DNA of 64,000 nt from contig OY755045.1 in assembly GCA_963576565.1 (NCBI GenBank), positions 1,673,477 through 1,737,476 of the forward strand, written 5' to 3'. The notes under the pieces are model-generated. The model was not told where the DNA came from and did not search any database. It saw only the letters and a program-made list of their open reading frames with translations. This document shows positions 47,801 to 57,359 of the stretch, piece by piece; positions within the stretch are counted from its first letter, which is position 1; every line of letters starts with the position of its first letter. The translations under genes were made by a program, and so were the position numbers. The DNA comes from Aspidapion aeneum. Its lineage: Eukaryota; Arthropoda; Insecta; Coleoptera; Brentidae.

Positions 47801-47985
47801 AGGATGTCTATTACTTGATCAATCTTATCCAAGATCTTATCTTTTACCACTTCTTTCCCGTTTGCAACATATTAGGTTTCAGTTTTATAGTTGGACCGAC
47901 AAGGCACAACACTAATTACACGCTCGCGGCATTGTTTATCTTATAGGTATGTTCTTTATAATTTACTCATTAGCCATTAATTATT
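44836..47985. other. Long AT-rich stretch without recognised genes
   Basis: About 3.1 kb with many A/T runs. Reading frames are short and without motif. One at 47441 ends near a good donor (GTAAGT at 47535) and could be a lone exon, but nothing supports it further. Confidence 0.4.
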
Positions 47986-47989
47986 TTAA

Positions 47990-48214
47990 CGCAGCCCACT
48001 ACAGTCTTTTTCGTGAGCTGCGTTATTTTAATAACTTTGATAAAATTCACATAAAATTCGTGCCCGAATTAAAAAAAATCGACGTAAACAAACATACCAA
48101 AAATGAACACACACATGTTTTATAATGACAGCGGGCCGTGAGGCGTTTTTTTTGTGAGACTCCTACGGTCACGTGATATTTCCGCGCCCGGGCCGGTCTT
48201 TCTCGTGGGCTGCG
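47990..48214. mobile_element. TTAA-flanked MITE
   Basis: Bounded by TTAA at 47986-47989 and 48215-48218, with ends CGCAGCCCAC and GTGGGCTGCG. A second partial inverse (GTGAGCTGCGTTA) lies close to the left end. piggyBac-like target; sequence unrelated to the MITE at 3208. Confidence 0.65.
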
Positions 48215-48218
48215 TTAA

Positions 48219-48479
48219 AAACCCCGTTGGCCCCCTTAACAACTGCAATGGGTAACTTGCAAACTGCAATAATATATTTTGAGGCATTGAGGCGCATGTG
48301 TGGTTTAATCTTTTCTTAATCATCACATTTTTTTCAGTCAGTTTTCAAATTTCTGTGGATTAAAGAGAGCAAACTTTGTTGTGGTTGTAGTTTTTTCCGA
48401 GAAAATTTTTTTATCAAAAAAATATGGGCTTTTTAAGGCCTCTGAGGTTAAGAGGTTCGTTTCGGTTTTAGTGTTTCTT
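48219..48479. other. Short spacer, nothing recognised
   Basis: No motif. Confidence 0.4.
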
Positions 48480-48759
48480 TGGGGTCTTCTTCTCTTTTTT
48501 TTTATTTTCCCAAGGTCTCCAGTTTACAATAAATGTCTTCCATCGATCGTCTATCTGTCTGATATTATGACTGGCAAATTTCCATTTTAATTATGTTACT
48601 TCTCCTCTGACATCCTTTATTTTGGTTTTGTTTCTTATCCATTCATTGCATTTCCTGTCTGTTAGCTTTACATGTAACATTTGTCTTTCCATTGATCTTT
48701 GGGCTTTTGTTGCTTTATACATGTTTGATTTTCTTAGTGTCCACGTCTGCGATCCCTAG
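48480..48759 (-). pseudogene. Non-LTR family 1 C-terminal scrap
   Basis: The reverse complement corresponds to 13455-13735 (motif order: TWTLRKSNMYKATKAQRSME, then the NEWIRNKTK-like block, then the AKFPF region). At 48760 it passes directly into the long-TIR element without that element's terminal bases. Confidence 0.7.
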
Positions 48760-50274
48760 GGGAAACTCGGTTATTATTAAAGATATTGATTTTCTGATTG
48801 CACTTACCGTGCTCTTTTTTCAAGACCTTAAAAATGGTGTATTCAGATTTTTGCTATACCCCGTAGTTTCGCTAATACAGGGAGTTTTTGAAAAAATTGC
48901 ATTTTTAATAATTCCTTGTGTCTCGTTTATCTTGCAAGATATTTTTATTTTGTAAAAACTTTTATGTGGCAACTTTTTTAGAAGAAAATAATGACGTTGT
49001 CAATTTTTTAAAATATTATTTAGTTTTTGAGATATGGAATTTATCATAAAAAAATTAAATACGGACCTGGATTTTTTAAAATATTATTTTGATTGGTTTT
49101 ATCCTATTATTATCACAATATAATAAAAAATTAATATTTTTTTGTATTAAGGTAAAAAAATACTTAATATTTAAAAAAATAATTTTAGTCCGAACCTGGA
49201 AATTTCCAACATAAATATAAATTAAAAATTGCTAGTTGAACGATTTTTAGTTTAAATGTTTTGAAACTTAGCAAATTAAAATGGTTTTACTTTAATTTAA
49301 AGATTTATATGAAACAAAGTCTACGACAAAAACAAAAAAAATAATGAATTACAAAAGTTAATAACTAATTTTATTTAGTGATATAAATGTTTAAACTGAT
49401 TGCGATTCTGTGTAAGACATTGTTGGTATTTTTAAGTAATTTTTCTTAGCGCATAAAAATATTTCTGCCGTTTAGATATTGGGATTTTGTTGCTTGAATA
49501 AAGCAGTCAAACATATCACATTTTTCAAAATCTGGATATGGTCGATTTCTAGCTACTTTAGAATAATTTTGAGTGAATTATTTACAAAAATGACAAGTCA
49601 ATTCCACGCTTTTGTTTTTCCATGTTAAAGTAAATTTTATGAGTTGCTGTGCTATCAAATAATTACTATTATATTTTTGTAACTTCTTAACATTTTTAAC
49701 TTTATTTATTAATATTTCAATTAACGTTTCAAAACAGATAAACTAAAAATCGTTCAACTAGTTGGCTTAAAATTTTTTATTTATATTTACGTTGGAAATT
49801 TCCAGGCTCGGACTAAAATTTTTTTAGAAATATTAAATATTTTTTTTAAACCTTCAGTTAAAAAAAATATTAAAGTTTTATCATTTTAAGATAATAACAA
49901 CATGAAATCAATCAAAATATTAATAAAAAAAATCCAGGTCCGTATTTAATTTTTTTATGATAAATACCATATCTCAAAAACTAAACAATATTTAAAAAAG
50001 TTGACAACGTCATTATTTTGCTCTAAAAAAGTTGCCATGTAAAGGTTTTTACAGAATAAAAATATTTTGGAAAATAAGCGAAATACAAGGATTTATTAAA
50101 AATGCAATTTTTTCAAAAATTAACTGTATTAGCGAAACCACGGGGTATAGCAAAAATCTGATACACCATTTTTACCGGCTCAAAAAAAGAGCACGGTAAG
50201 GTGCAATCAGAAAATCGATATCTTTAATAATAACCGAGTTTACCATTTGATCCCATCGAAAATGGGACACGCTG
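48760..50274 (-). mobile_element. Long-TIR element family B, copy 3 (reverse, left end lost)
   Basis: The right end is intact (GGGACACGCTG inverse of the family terminus, then AA instead of TA). At the left about 40 terminal bases are missing. Core orientation is opposite to copies 1 and 2. More diverged and with indels, so older. Confidence 0.8.
49430..49600 (-). pseudogene. Decayed small reading frame in copy 3
   Basis: The minus strand retains RPYPDFEKCDMFDCFIQATK and SQYLNGRNIFM, then a deletion brings in a stop. The start codon is replaced. Confidence 0.5.
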
Positions 50275-51182
50275 AACAGGACGAATACATTGGTTATATA
50301 CTTTTGTTTTAGGGCACTTAGGATATTTTTTATTTTTTAATATGTAGCTTACTTTACCACTGAGCTCTTTCCCCACGGTCTTAGAAAGAAATCATAGTCT
50401 ATGGTTAGGATGAAGAATAACTAAATAAGAGTAGTAAGGTAAACATTTTACGTCAATTTTGTGGAGATCGAGACTTGGCCACGGAGGGATAGGAGTCACT
50501 GCAGCTTTTTCAGGAGATGTTCCAAATAAGAATGAACCATATCCATGTGATCTATATCGGAGAAAGTCAAAATCACATAATGTTATTTATGGCCCAGTGA
50601 AATTATTAAACCATCAAAATAATTTAATACCGGTAGGAGTATTTTCCATAAACGTAATATTCCAATACTCCCTGTTACCGATTTACACAATGGTTGGCGT
50701 TTGATGCAAACATTCAGAAATAAAGGTACGAAAAATGCACAGATACCAAATTTACATAGATAGAGTTTTTGTCAACTGTACGCCGATGATTTGACGTAAC
50801 GAACACAAGAATAAAATATTATTCATGCGTAAAATTATAACCAATCAGGACATTTTATATTAAGGACCGCAAAAAGGATAGTCTTATTTATACCCATTGA
50901 TATTGCTATTTCAAATATGTTTGAATTCTGCATCGTAAGGTACCGTAGGTATTGCAATAATACGTACTTTATGGAAATAATATGCATATGTCTTTGAAAG
51001 CAACCAATCAGGTCTTTTTTGCTTAAAGACTCCAAGACCCTTATATTTGCATCGTGAATGGGCAGTTACCGTGGGTATTGGAATATTTTCCCTCGCAGAA
51101 GTTGTTTCTGATGTTTTCGCACAGCTTATAAATGCTCTAGGTCAACCTATCGCCTACATCTAGCTGAGAATGGCTCAATAGC
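50275..51182. other. No gene recognised
   Basis: An open frame at 50459-50704 (81 residues) has no known motif. Between 50850 and 51080 the words CCAATCAGG and TACCGTRGGTATTG each occur twice, so a small duplicated repeat is present. Confidence 0.4.
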
Positions 51183-51527
51183 TGGCCATACACACAGAGG
51201 TTGATCCGTCGGTTTGGAACGGCACAGATAAGTCGGACCGTTTTGTCCGTAACGGTTTAAAACTGCTGCAGTCCACTAACACGAAAAAAAATCTTTCGAA
51301 TCGATCCTTCATATCGGTCTGTGGCAGACATAACCGCGCGTTAGTGGGCTAAAACTCAAGATTTATCTGCCGGTTTAACCAAAACTGTGGAATTTCGTTA
51401 AGTCGAAAGTTTTATGCGGCACGGTATTTTAAGCATAGCGTATGTAAATTGTTTAGTGCTAAATATAAGCAGGCTTTGTGTATGAGAATGATTATTAATA
51501 TGAAAATAATGCATAGTGGTGTAAAAG

Positions 51528-51996
51528 AGAGACGTTCCAAGTGGGTTAAAACTTATTTGCTTAAGAGGAAACTATTTAGCCATGACCTTCTATTAAAATA
51601 GTTACGAGAAAATGATCCAGACGATTTTAAAAATTATTTAAGAATGGATATCAGAGAATTATTGAAATACAGCCAGGCTATAATTGTGCCAGGCACTATT
51701 TTGACACATTCACATTAAAAACTGACAGTTGATCCTTCAAAATTGACATATCAAAGTCAAATTTAAAACATTCGTCGTTTATATTTATTCCGGTTCATAT
51801 AGCAAACAAAGGCCGTGTGTTAAAAGATCACAGCTGATATTACAATGTAAAGGTGTCAAAATTGTACCTGGCACCATTATAGCCTGGCTTTATTTCAATA
51901 ATTCTCTATTAACACGTATGATTTTTTATTAAATTTGGTAAGAGAGGATCTTACGAAACAAGATATCCAAATGAGAAAAGCCGTTGGCCTGAACAG
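51528..51996 (+). pseudogene. Harbinger transposase N-terminal fragment
   Basis: RRSKWVKTYLLKRKLFSHDL, a stop, then LRENDPDDFKNYLRMDIREL (to 51665). After the nested MITE it continues YDFLLNLVREDLTKQDIQMR KAVG (51915-51990). This matches the region before the DDE domain in HARBI1-type transposases (RRWW..., FRNFLRM, LVxxxIxKQDTxMR). The catalytic domain is absent. Confidence 0.8.
51653..51907. mobile_element. Palindromic MITE inside the Harbinger transposase
   Basis: AGAGAATTATTGAAATACAGC at the left and its near inverse GGCTTTATTTCAATAATTCTCT at the right; the internal CACATTAAAAACTGACAGTT matches 14166-14310 and 20556-20831. It splits a codon run that continues on both sides. Confidence 0.75.
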
Positions 51997-52198
51997 CGAT
52001 TAAACCGACAAAGAAGTCTGCGCCGGTTAAAATATCTGTGAGCGCGGAACCCACAAGTTTCGCCCACCGGTCTGAACTCACAGATAAATCTGTGCCGGCT
52101 ATAACTGGCGCGTGAAATGTCCACTAATTGAAAGACAAATCCGCCAGTTTAAACCGCGCCGTTCCAAACCGGCGGATCAACCTCTGTGTGTATGGCCA

Positions 52199-52589
52199 CC
52201 TAATAAGCTCGAAACCGGTCGTGAATTGACATGGATCACTGTACCTGCATCCTGTCAGGATCTGTTCCACAAAAGGAATATTATCGTGAATATCTATGTG
52301 ATCGACGAACGTTGGAAAAAATAAAAACCACAGAGTTTTAGCCCTATGTAAGCTTATTTTATTTTACCATTTTTGGAGAAAAGGATAATTAAATTGCCCA
52401 TCTCTACTCTAAATTGGGTTACGACGACGCTCGGACGATATTTTAACAAGTAAAAAAAGTAGAGTCACGTAAAATACGCCTCCGACTTTATCAAGAATAT
52501 AAGAAAGGTCGGAAACTTCCGTCGCAAAAAAAATGCTAAATAAATAGATTGCCTGAGAAGAAAAATTTGGTCTTTGGACCAGTGCAGTG
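52199..52589. other. No feature recognised
   Basis: Short unassigned stretch between the Harbinger element and a retrotransposon scrap. Confidence 0.4.
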
Positions 52590-52735
52590 TAACCAGAAAA
52601 TGACTATAAAGCAACAACATCAATATAAATCCACGAAGGAAACAAGCCAATCCGCATAAGAAGAGGTGCCAGCCAAGGTGACACAATAATTTCTAAACTA
52701 TTTAACCAGGTCCTAGAAGATGACAATAGTTACAT
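52590..52735 (+). pseudogene. Non-LTR family 1 RT scrap
   Basis: CATCAATATAAATCCACGAA, CCAAGCCAATCCGCATAAGA-like sequence and GGTGACACAATAATTTCTAA match 17440-17545 and 13010-13110 (protein IHEGNKPIRIRRGASQGDTI; RT motif 4 region). Confidence 0.7.
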
Positions 52736-52784
52736 AAATCATTTAATTACTCCTAAATATCTTCATTTTTAACAAAACAAAAAT

Positions 52785-52950
52785 CGGGCGGAAATGTAAC
52801 TTTTCAGCACTAGTGCGGAAAATTTACTTTTTCTACGACCGTGCATATATACCCACTTTCCCGCACGCATTTTAGTTATGAAAGCATCACTTTCCCGCCC
52901 TAGTGCGGGAAAATCACTTTCCCGCACTAGTGCGGGAAAGTAAAACTATG
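52785..52950. repeat. Palindrome cluster at the 5' side of YR element A
   Basis: CTTTCCCGCAC and its inverse GTGCGGGAAAG alternate. 52916-52941 is a perfect 26-bp palindrome with 13-base arm ACTTTCCCGCACT. 52889-52914 is a second, one base off. Three further half-sites lie upstream (52795-52870). Alternating inverted 11-13-bp arms are what tyrosine recombinases bind, so these may be recombination or transposition end sites (inference). Confidence 0.8.
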
Positions 52951-53283
52951 CCAATTTTGGAGTTATTCTATAGGTTTATACCTCAAAAGTCGTAACTATC
53001 GACTTGGTACAGTGTAGGGAATTTAGCAGATAGGCAATCTGATGAATTATAGCTCATTTCAAGTTTTTTATTCAATTTAAAAAAAAAACAGAATAATGGA
53101 TTTTTTTAAATATTTCTGCATACCCCCCGTATAGTCATGTCATACAACAACTATCAAGCCAAGCTGTGACAGGTGCTTGGTCCAGTTTGCTATGGCAACC
53201 AAGTTATGTTATTGTTACTTAAACGTCAAAGCTAGTCAAAGAGCGTCTCTGAAGTGACAGAACTGCCTTTTATTTTGAATAAA

Positions 53284-54393
53284 ATGGATTTTTCAATGGA
53301 CTGTTCTGAAGATGAACTTCCGGAGTGCATTTTGCAGGCTGCTGAAGATGTGAATGGTGAGCTGCTACCGGCCAAATCGAGACAAAGGTACGAAAAACAG
53401 TACAATCATTTCGTGACATGGTGTAAGGAGAAAGGGGTGAGAATCTACAAAGAAGAAGTCTTCTTGGCATACTTCCTAGACCTGAGCAAGGTCTTGAAAT
53501 CGAATACCTTATGGTCACGCTATTCCATGGTGAAAAGCTTGGTTAAAATTAAGCAAAATCTGGACATAAGCAGATTCCACAAGCTAACATCGTTTCTTAA
53601 ACAAAAAAATGTTGGTTTTCGAGCACAGAAGGCGCAAGTTTTCACCAAAGATGATATATCGCGGTTTATGTTAGCTCCTGATGAGATTTATTTGATGATT
53701 AAAGTGAGTACCATTTTTGCTTTGGCTGGTGCTCTCCGCAGGGCGGAGCTTTTAAATATCACTCTGGATGACACACAGGATAAAGGAAGTCTGATCGTTG
53801 TTAAGATCTCCGACACTAAAAATCATTCCTCAAGATCCTTCGTTTTATCCGAAGAAATAAATAATGGATCTCTTTTGATGCTGTATAGAAAGTACGCAAA
53901 TTTGAGACCTCCTACTACTCCGCACCGCCGGTTTTTCATTTATTATAAAAAAGGAAAATGTTCCAATCAGTGTGTAGGAGTGAACACTTTTGGAAAGATG
54001 CCATCAGAGATCGCTGCATATTTGCGCCTACCTAACCCAGAACGTTATACCGGCCATAGCTTCAGACGTTCTTCAGCAACATTCCTAGCAGATTCAGGTG
54101 AAGGCATAACAAACATAAAACGCCTTGGTGGGTGGAAGTCCACTGCTGTCGCTGAGGGGTATTTGGAAGATTCCGAGAAACAGAAAGAGAACATCTCGAG
54201 TCAGATTCTTTCATCTACCTATGACCTGCAATCGTTACCAGCACCGTCATCGTCAACTGTAAGTGACCTGCAACTGCTGCCGTCAACGTCCACTGGAAGA
54301 GCCCTGCAGACCCAGACGCCATCTTTGCGCACTTTCGATTCTACAAGATGCGAGAATTACCACCATCGAACTCCACTACACCGGCAATTCTGA
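53284..54393 (+). CDS. Tyrosine recombinase of a Crypton-like transposon (element A)
   Basis: 369 residues from the Met of MDFSMDCSEDELPECIL. A Met ten codons earlier is also open, but the paralogue at 55581 starts at the equivalent MDF. The N-terminal half (SRQRYEKQYNHFVTWCKEKG to KQKNVGFRAQKA) fits a core-binding SAM-like domain. The catalytic domain has Arg152 (GALRRAELL), Lys179 in the hairpin (SDTKNHSSRSF), His258 and Arg261 (GHSFRRSSAT), Trp284 (LGGWKST) and the nucleophile Tyr293 (AEGYLEDS), nine residues after the Trp as in known YR enzymes. It should cut and rejoin DNA strands through a 3'-phosphotyrosine. The last ~50 residues are Ser/Thr/Pro-rich. A conserved tail (LQTATNCVFNI) follows in another frame at 54370-54450, so the 3' end has a frameshift. 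No RT or RNase H nearby, so not DIRS-like. Confidence 0.85.
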   Translation: MDFSMDCSEDELPECILQAAEDVNGELLPAKSRQRYEKQYNHFVTWCKEKGVRIYKEEVFLAYFLDLSKVLKSNTLWSRYSMVKSLVKIKQNLDISRFHKLTSFLKQKNVGFRAQKAQVFTKDDISRFMLAPDEIYLMIKVSTIFALAGALRRAELLNITLDDTQDKGSLIVVKISDTKNHSSRSFVLSEEINNGSLLMLYRKYANLRPPTTPHRRFFIYYKKGKCSNQCVGVNTFGKMPSEIAAYLRLPNPERYTGHSFRRSSATFLADSGEGITNIKRLGGWKSTAVAEGYLEDSEKQKENISSQILSSTYDLQSLPAPSSSTVSDLQLLPSTSTGRALQTQTPSLRTFDSTRCENYHHRTPLHRQF

Positions 54394-54525
54394 ATAATCT
54401 TCAAACTGCAACAAATTGTGTTTTCAATATCACTATTACCAATAATAATAATTAGTATTTTATTTATGTTCAAATAAATTTTTCAAAAGTAAATTTGTGG
54501 TATTGTAACATCGGTCGAAGAAAAA

Positions 54526-55266
54526 ATAATGTTCCTAACTCATGCGGAAAGTGTCTTTCCCACCCTCGACTGCTTGCCCGAACTCCGCTCCGCATCGTTC
54601 GGGTCAACTGCAGTCGCGTGCGGGAAAGTATCACTTTCCACACTTGTTAGGAAAATAACTATTTCCGCACGATTTTTTTACTTTTCCAATCGATTTTTTG
54701 TGCCCGGAAAAATAATGAAACGGGTTTTTTTTTATCATGATATATTAATAAGAAATTTTATGTAAAGAACATTTAATTAACAATAACGAAAAAGTTAACG
54801 ATGGTAAATATTGAAATTGAAAGTGCACTTTGTGTGTGTTGCATGCTGCAATATAGCAGATGCCGCAACATCTTGAAGAACGTCGTTTCTTATTTGAATC
54901 TGATTGGTTGGTGTTTGCCCACTACAGAAATGCCTTGATCAGTTTGCTGCTGAGAATTACTATTGGTCTGTACAGGCTGTAATACATTACAGGATTCTTC
55001 CTTCGGTGCTTCTGGTGGCATCGGTACAGCAGCACTTCTTGAAAATGAAACTTGTGTGTAGGAAGACGAGTTTTCATTTAGAAACGATTGTGAATAGGAA
55101 AATACATCTTTCCAAATGAAAAATCGTGCGGAAATAGTTATTTACCTAACAAGTGCGGAAAGTGACCCTTCTCCGCACGAACGGCAGTTACACGAACGAC
55201 GCGAAGCGGAGTTCGGAAAGGCCGTTAAGGGCGGAAAAGACACTTTCCGCGCGTGTTAGGTACAAT
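54526..55266 (-). mobile_element. YR element C, internally deleted with inverted terminal blocks
   Basis: The terminal blocks 54526-54685 and 55112-55266 are inverted copies of about 150 bp. Each block itself begins CCTAAC and ends GTTAGG around GTGCGGAAAGTG and its inverse, so palindromes are nested. Between them the minus strand reads the tail of a YR protein (about 55110-54797), ending LQHATHTKCTFNFNIYHR, which matches the ends of A (LQTATNCVFNI) and B (LQNATHCTFNFHI). The catalytic region is gone, making this a MITE-like derivative. Confidence 0.65.
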
Positions 55267-55267
55267 A

Positions 55268-56995
55268 TTTTTCCTACTTGCGTAAAAAACTTCTTCCGAC
55301 ATAATGTATTTTGTATTTTTTTTGACAAATTATGTTTTCGTTTTAGTTTTAAAATTCAAGTTCATTACTATAATTATTTTATTTTTATTTGCTTTCATAA
55401 AATCACCAAAAAAGGTAGCGGCGTAAAAAAAAAATTTACGCACGCCGTGCGCAAAAAATTTTTTTACGCACGCTACCTTTTTTAAAAATTTTGTAAAATA
55501 ATTCCAAATTGATATTACAAACATTGCAGCAAGTGTCATTTCAGCGTTATTTTCGGTTTATCTACAAAGTTTTCTTTGAAATGGATTTCGACGACAGCGA
55601 TATTGAACTTCCAGACAGTATTTTGAATGACGCAGCATCGGCGAGGGAGGAATTAGTTCCAGAAAAGTCCCGCTCGAGATACGAAAAAGAGTACCACGCT
55701 TTTGAAGATTGGTTAAAAGCAAAGAACACTTCATCGCTACAAGAAGAGGTATTTTTGGCCTATTTGTCAAAGAGTTTCGTGCCTAGCACGTTATGGTCAA
55801 AATTTTCAATGCTTAAAATGTGTATAAGACTACGAAAAAATATAGATATTGGGCGATATTATAACTTAATATCATTTATTAAACGAAAAAATGTCGGTTT
55901 TAAACCAAAAAAGTCTCAAGTACTGCAAAAAAATGAGACCGATAAATTTTTGAAAGACGCTCCCGATGAGAATGAATGAACAAGGTGGCCACAATATTCG
56001 GCACTGCAGGAGCCTGCCGAAGAGCGGAGTTAGCGAATTTACAAGTATCCGACATCAAAGAGAAAGGCTACATCCTGGTGGTAACAATTTCAAACACTAA
56101 GAACCATACTTCAAGGAGTTTTGTGGTCTGCGATCCCAACAAAGACGATATAAGCTATATCAACATCTACAAAAAATACAAAAATTTGCGACCACCTGAC
56201 ACACCGCACCAACGGTTCTTTGTTTCCTACCATACCGGTAAATGCTCGAAGCAAGTGGTTGGTATAAACACATTTGGCAAGATCCCCGGTAACATCGCCG
56301 GGTTTCTTAAGCTGCCAAATCCGGAAACTTATACGGGCCATTGTTTCCGACGATTTTCTGCCACAATGTTGGCCAATGCCGGAGCAAATATAACCAATTT
56401 GAAGCGACATGGTGGGTGGAAGAGTGCGTCAGTAGCCGAATCCTATGTGGAAGAATCCGAGGAAAACAAGAAAAAAATTGCAACGCAAATTTTGCAGAAA
56501 AAAAGTGACACAAATCAGGAGACAGGAGAACGCCAACCATCCACCTCAGTACTACCCTCCACCTCAGAACTACCATCCACCATAGCACTTCGATCCACAT
56601 CAGTGCAAAGAAGCACGAATGCAGAAGCAACGACAGTGTTTCCATCAATGACGACGACTAATACATCGATACAATCTAAAAACCTAACAAAAGTGGCGGC
56701 GTCAGCATTAACATTACAAAATGCGACGCATTGCACGTTTAATTTTCACATTATGCGTTAAACTTTTTTAATTTTTCGAGTAGTTTTTAGTTTTTTTTTC
56801 ACTGTTTCCGTTACAAATAAAAATATAAAACAAAAAAAGTCTAAATTTACTTTAATATGCAAAGCGTGCGTAAAAGTATTTTTTACGCACGGCGTGCGGA
56901 AAGTTCAACTTTCCGCACGCAAATGCGTGCGTAAAAGTGCACTTTTACGCACGCAAGTAGGAAAAGTTACTTTTCCGAACGCTTGTAGGTAAAGG
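55268..56995 (+). mobile_element. YR element B with palindromic ends
   Basis: Left end near CCTACTTGCGTAAAA (55276), right end the inverse region ending TTGTAGG (56988-56994). A large palindrome with TTTACGCACGC arms lies at about 55409-55483, before the gene. After it lie 56892-56920 (29 bp, arm GCGTGCGGAAAGTT) and 56925-56954 (30 bp, arm GCGTGCGTAAAAGTG), both perfect. The arms differ from those of A (GTGCGGGAAAG), so each recombinase may have its own site (inference). Confidence 0.65.
55581..56761 (+). pseudogene. Tyrosine recombinase of element B, frameshifted
   Basis: Starts MDFDDSDIELPDSILNDAAS and is about 45% identical to A by eye. It runs in frame to DAPDENE (stop 55977-55979). The catalytic part resumes in another frame at MNKVATIFGTAGACRRAE (55976). 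Against A, five bases stand where nine are expected, so one small deletion explains the break. The second part keeps Arg (ACRRAEL), Lys (SNTKNHTSRSF), HxxR (GHCFRRFSAT), Trp (HGGWKSA) and Tyr (AESYVEES), followed by a Thr/Ser-rich tail with repeated LPSTS-type units and the conserved ending LQNATHCTFNFHIMR. All catalytic residues remain, so inactivation is recent. Confidence 0.8.
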
Positions 56996-57359
56996 ATTTT
57001 TCATTTCTGATTGCATAACCTTTTTCATTGCTAAGATTAGTCGCAAGGCAAAATTTACTATGCCAGAGTGTTGTAACAGGGGTAAATCAAGTAGGAGTGG
57101 TCCGCAGATAACGAAAGGACGTTATAGGGGTTACAGACAGATGAACAGCGTAATAAATGCTTGCGTCCATTGCGACCCAAATTTTACGAGCTTTGGTTAG
57201 TAAAGTCACTGAGATTTAGTGGGTCACTGGGACTTTGAGGGAAGATGTTGCTTTTTAAACATACAGGATGTTTTACAATGGTTATTTTAAAACCGGAGGG
57301 GTTGCCATAAGGATATTCATCGATATACCTGGATTCAGCCAACAAGAAATCTTAACTCA
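56996..57359. other. No gene recognised
   Basis: A 46-codon Cys-containing frame at 57061 (MPECCNRGKSS...) has no recognised family. Confidence 0.35.

Larger units (their letters stand above)
51183..52198 (+). mobile_element. PIF/Harbinger element, internally deleted
   Basis: Left TIR GGCCATACACACAGAGGTTG and right end its inverse; inverted similarity extends about 38 bp (GATCCGTCGGTTTGGAACGGC against GCCGTTCCAAACCGGCGGATC). Subterminal repeats of CCGGTTTAAACY lie inside both ends. It encodes the N-terminal part of a Harbinger transposase (51528-51996), split by a MITE. The expected 3-bp target duplication is not clear. Confidence 0.75.

Noticed and set aside
50459..50704. 81-residue open frame
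   Set aside because: No recognised motif, no splice context, no conserved copy in the window.
57061..57201. Small Cys-containing peptide next to YR element B
   Set aside because: No family recognised and no sign of conservation; could be chance.
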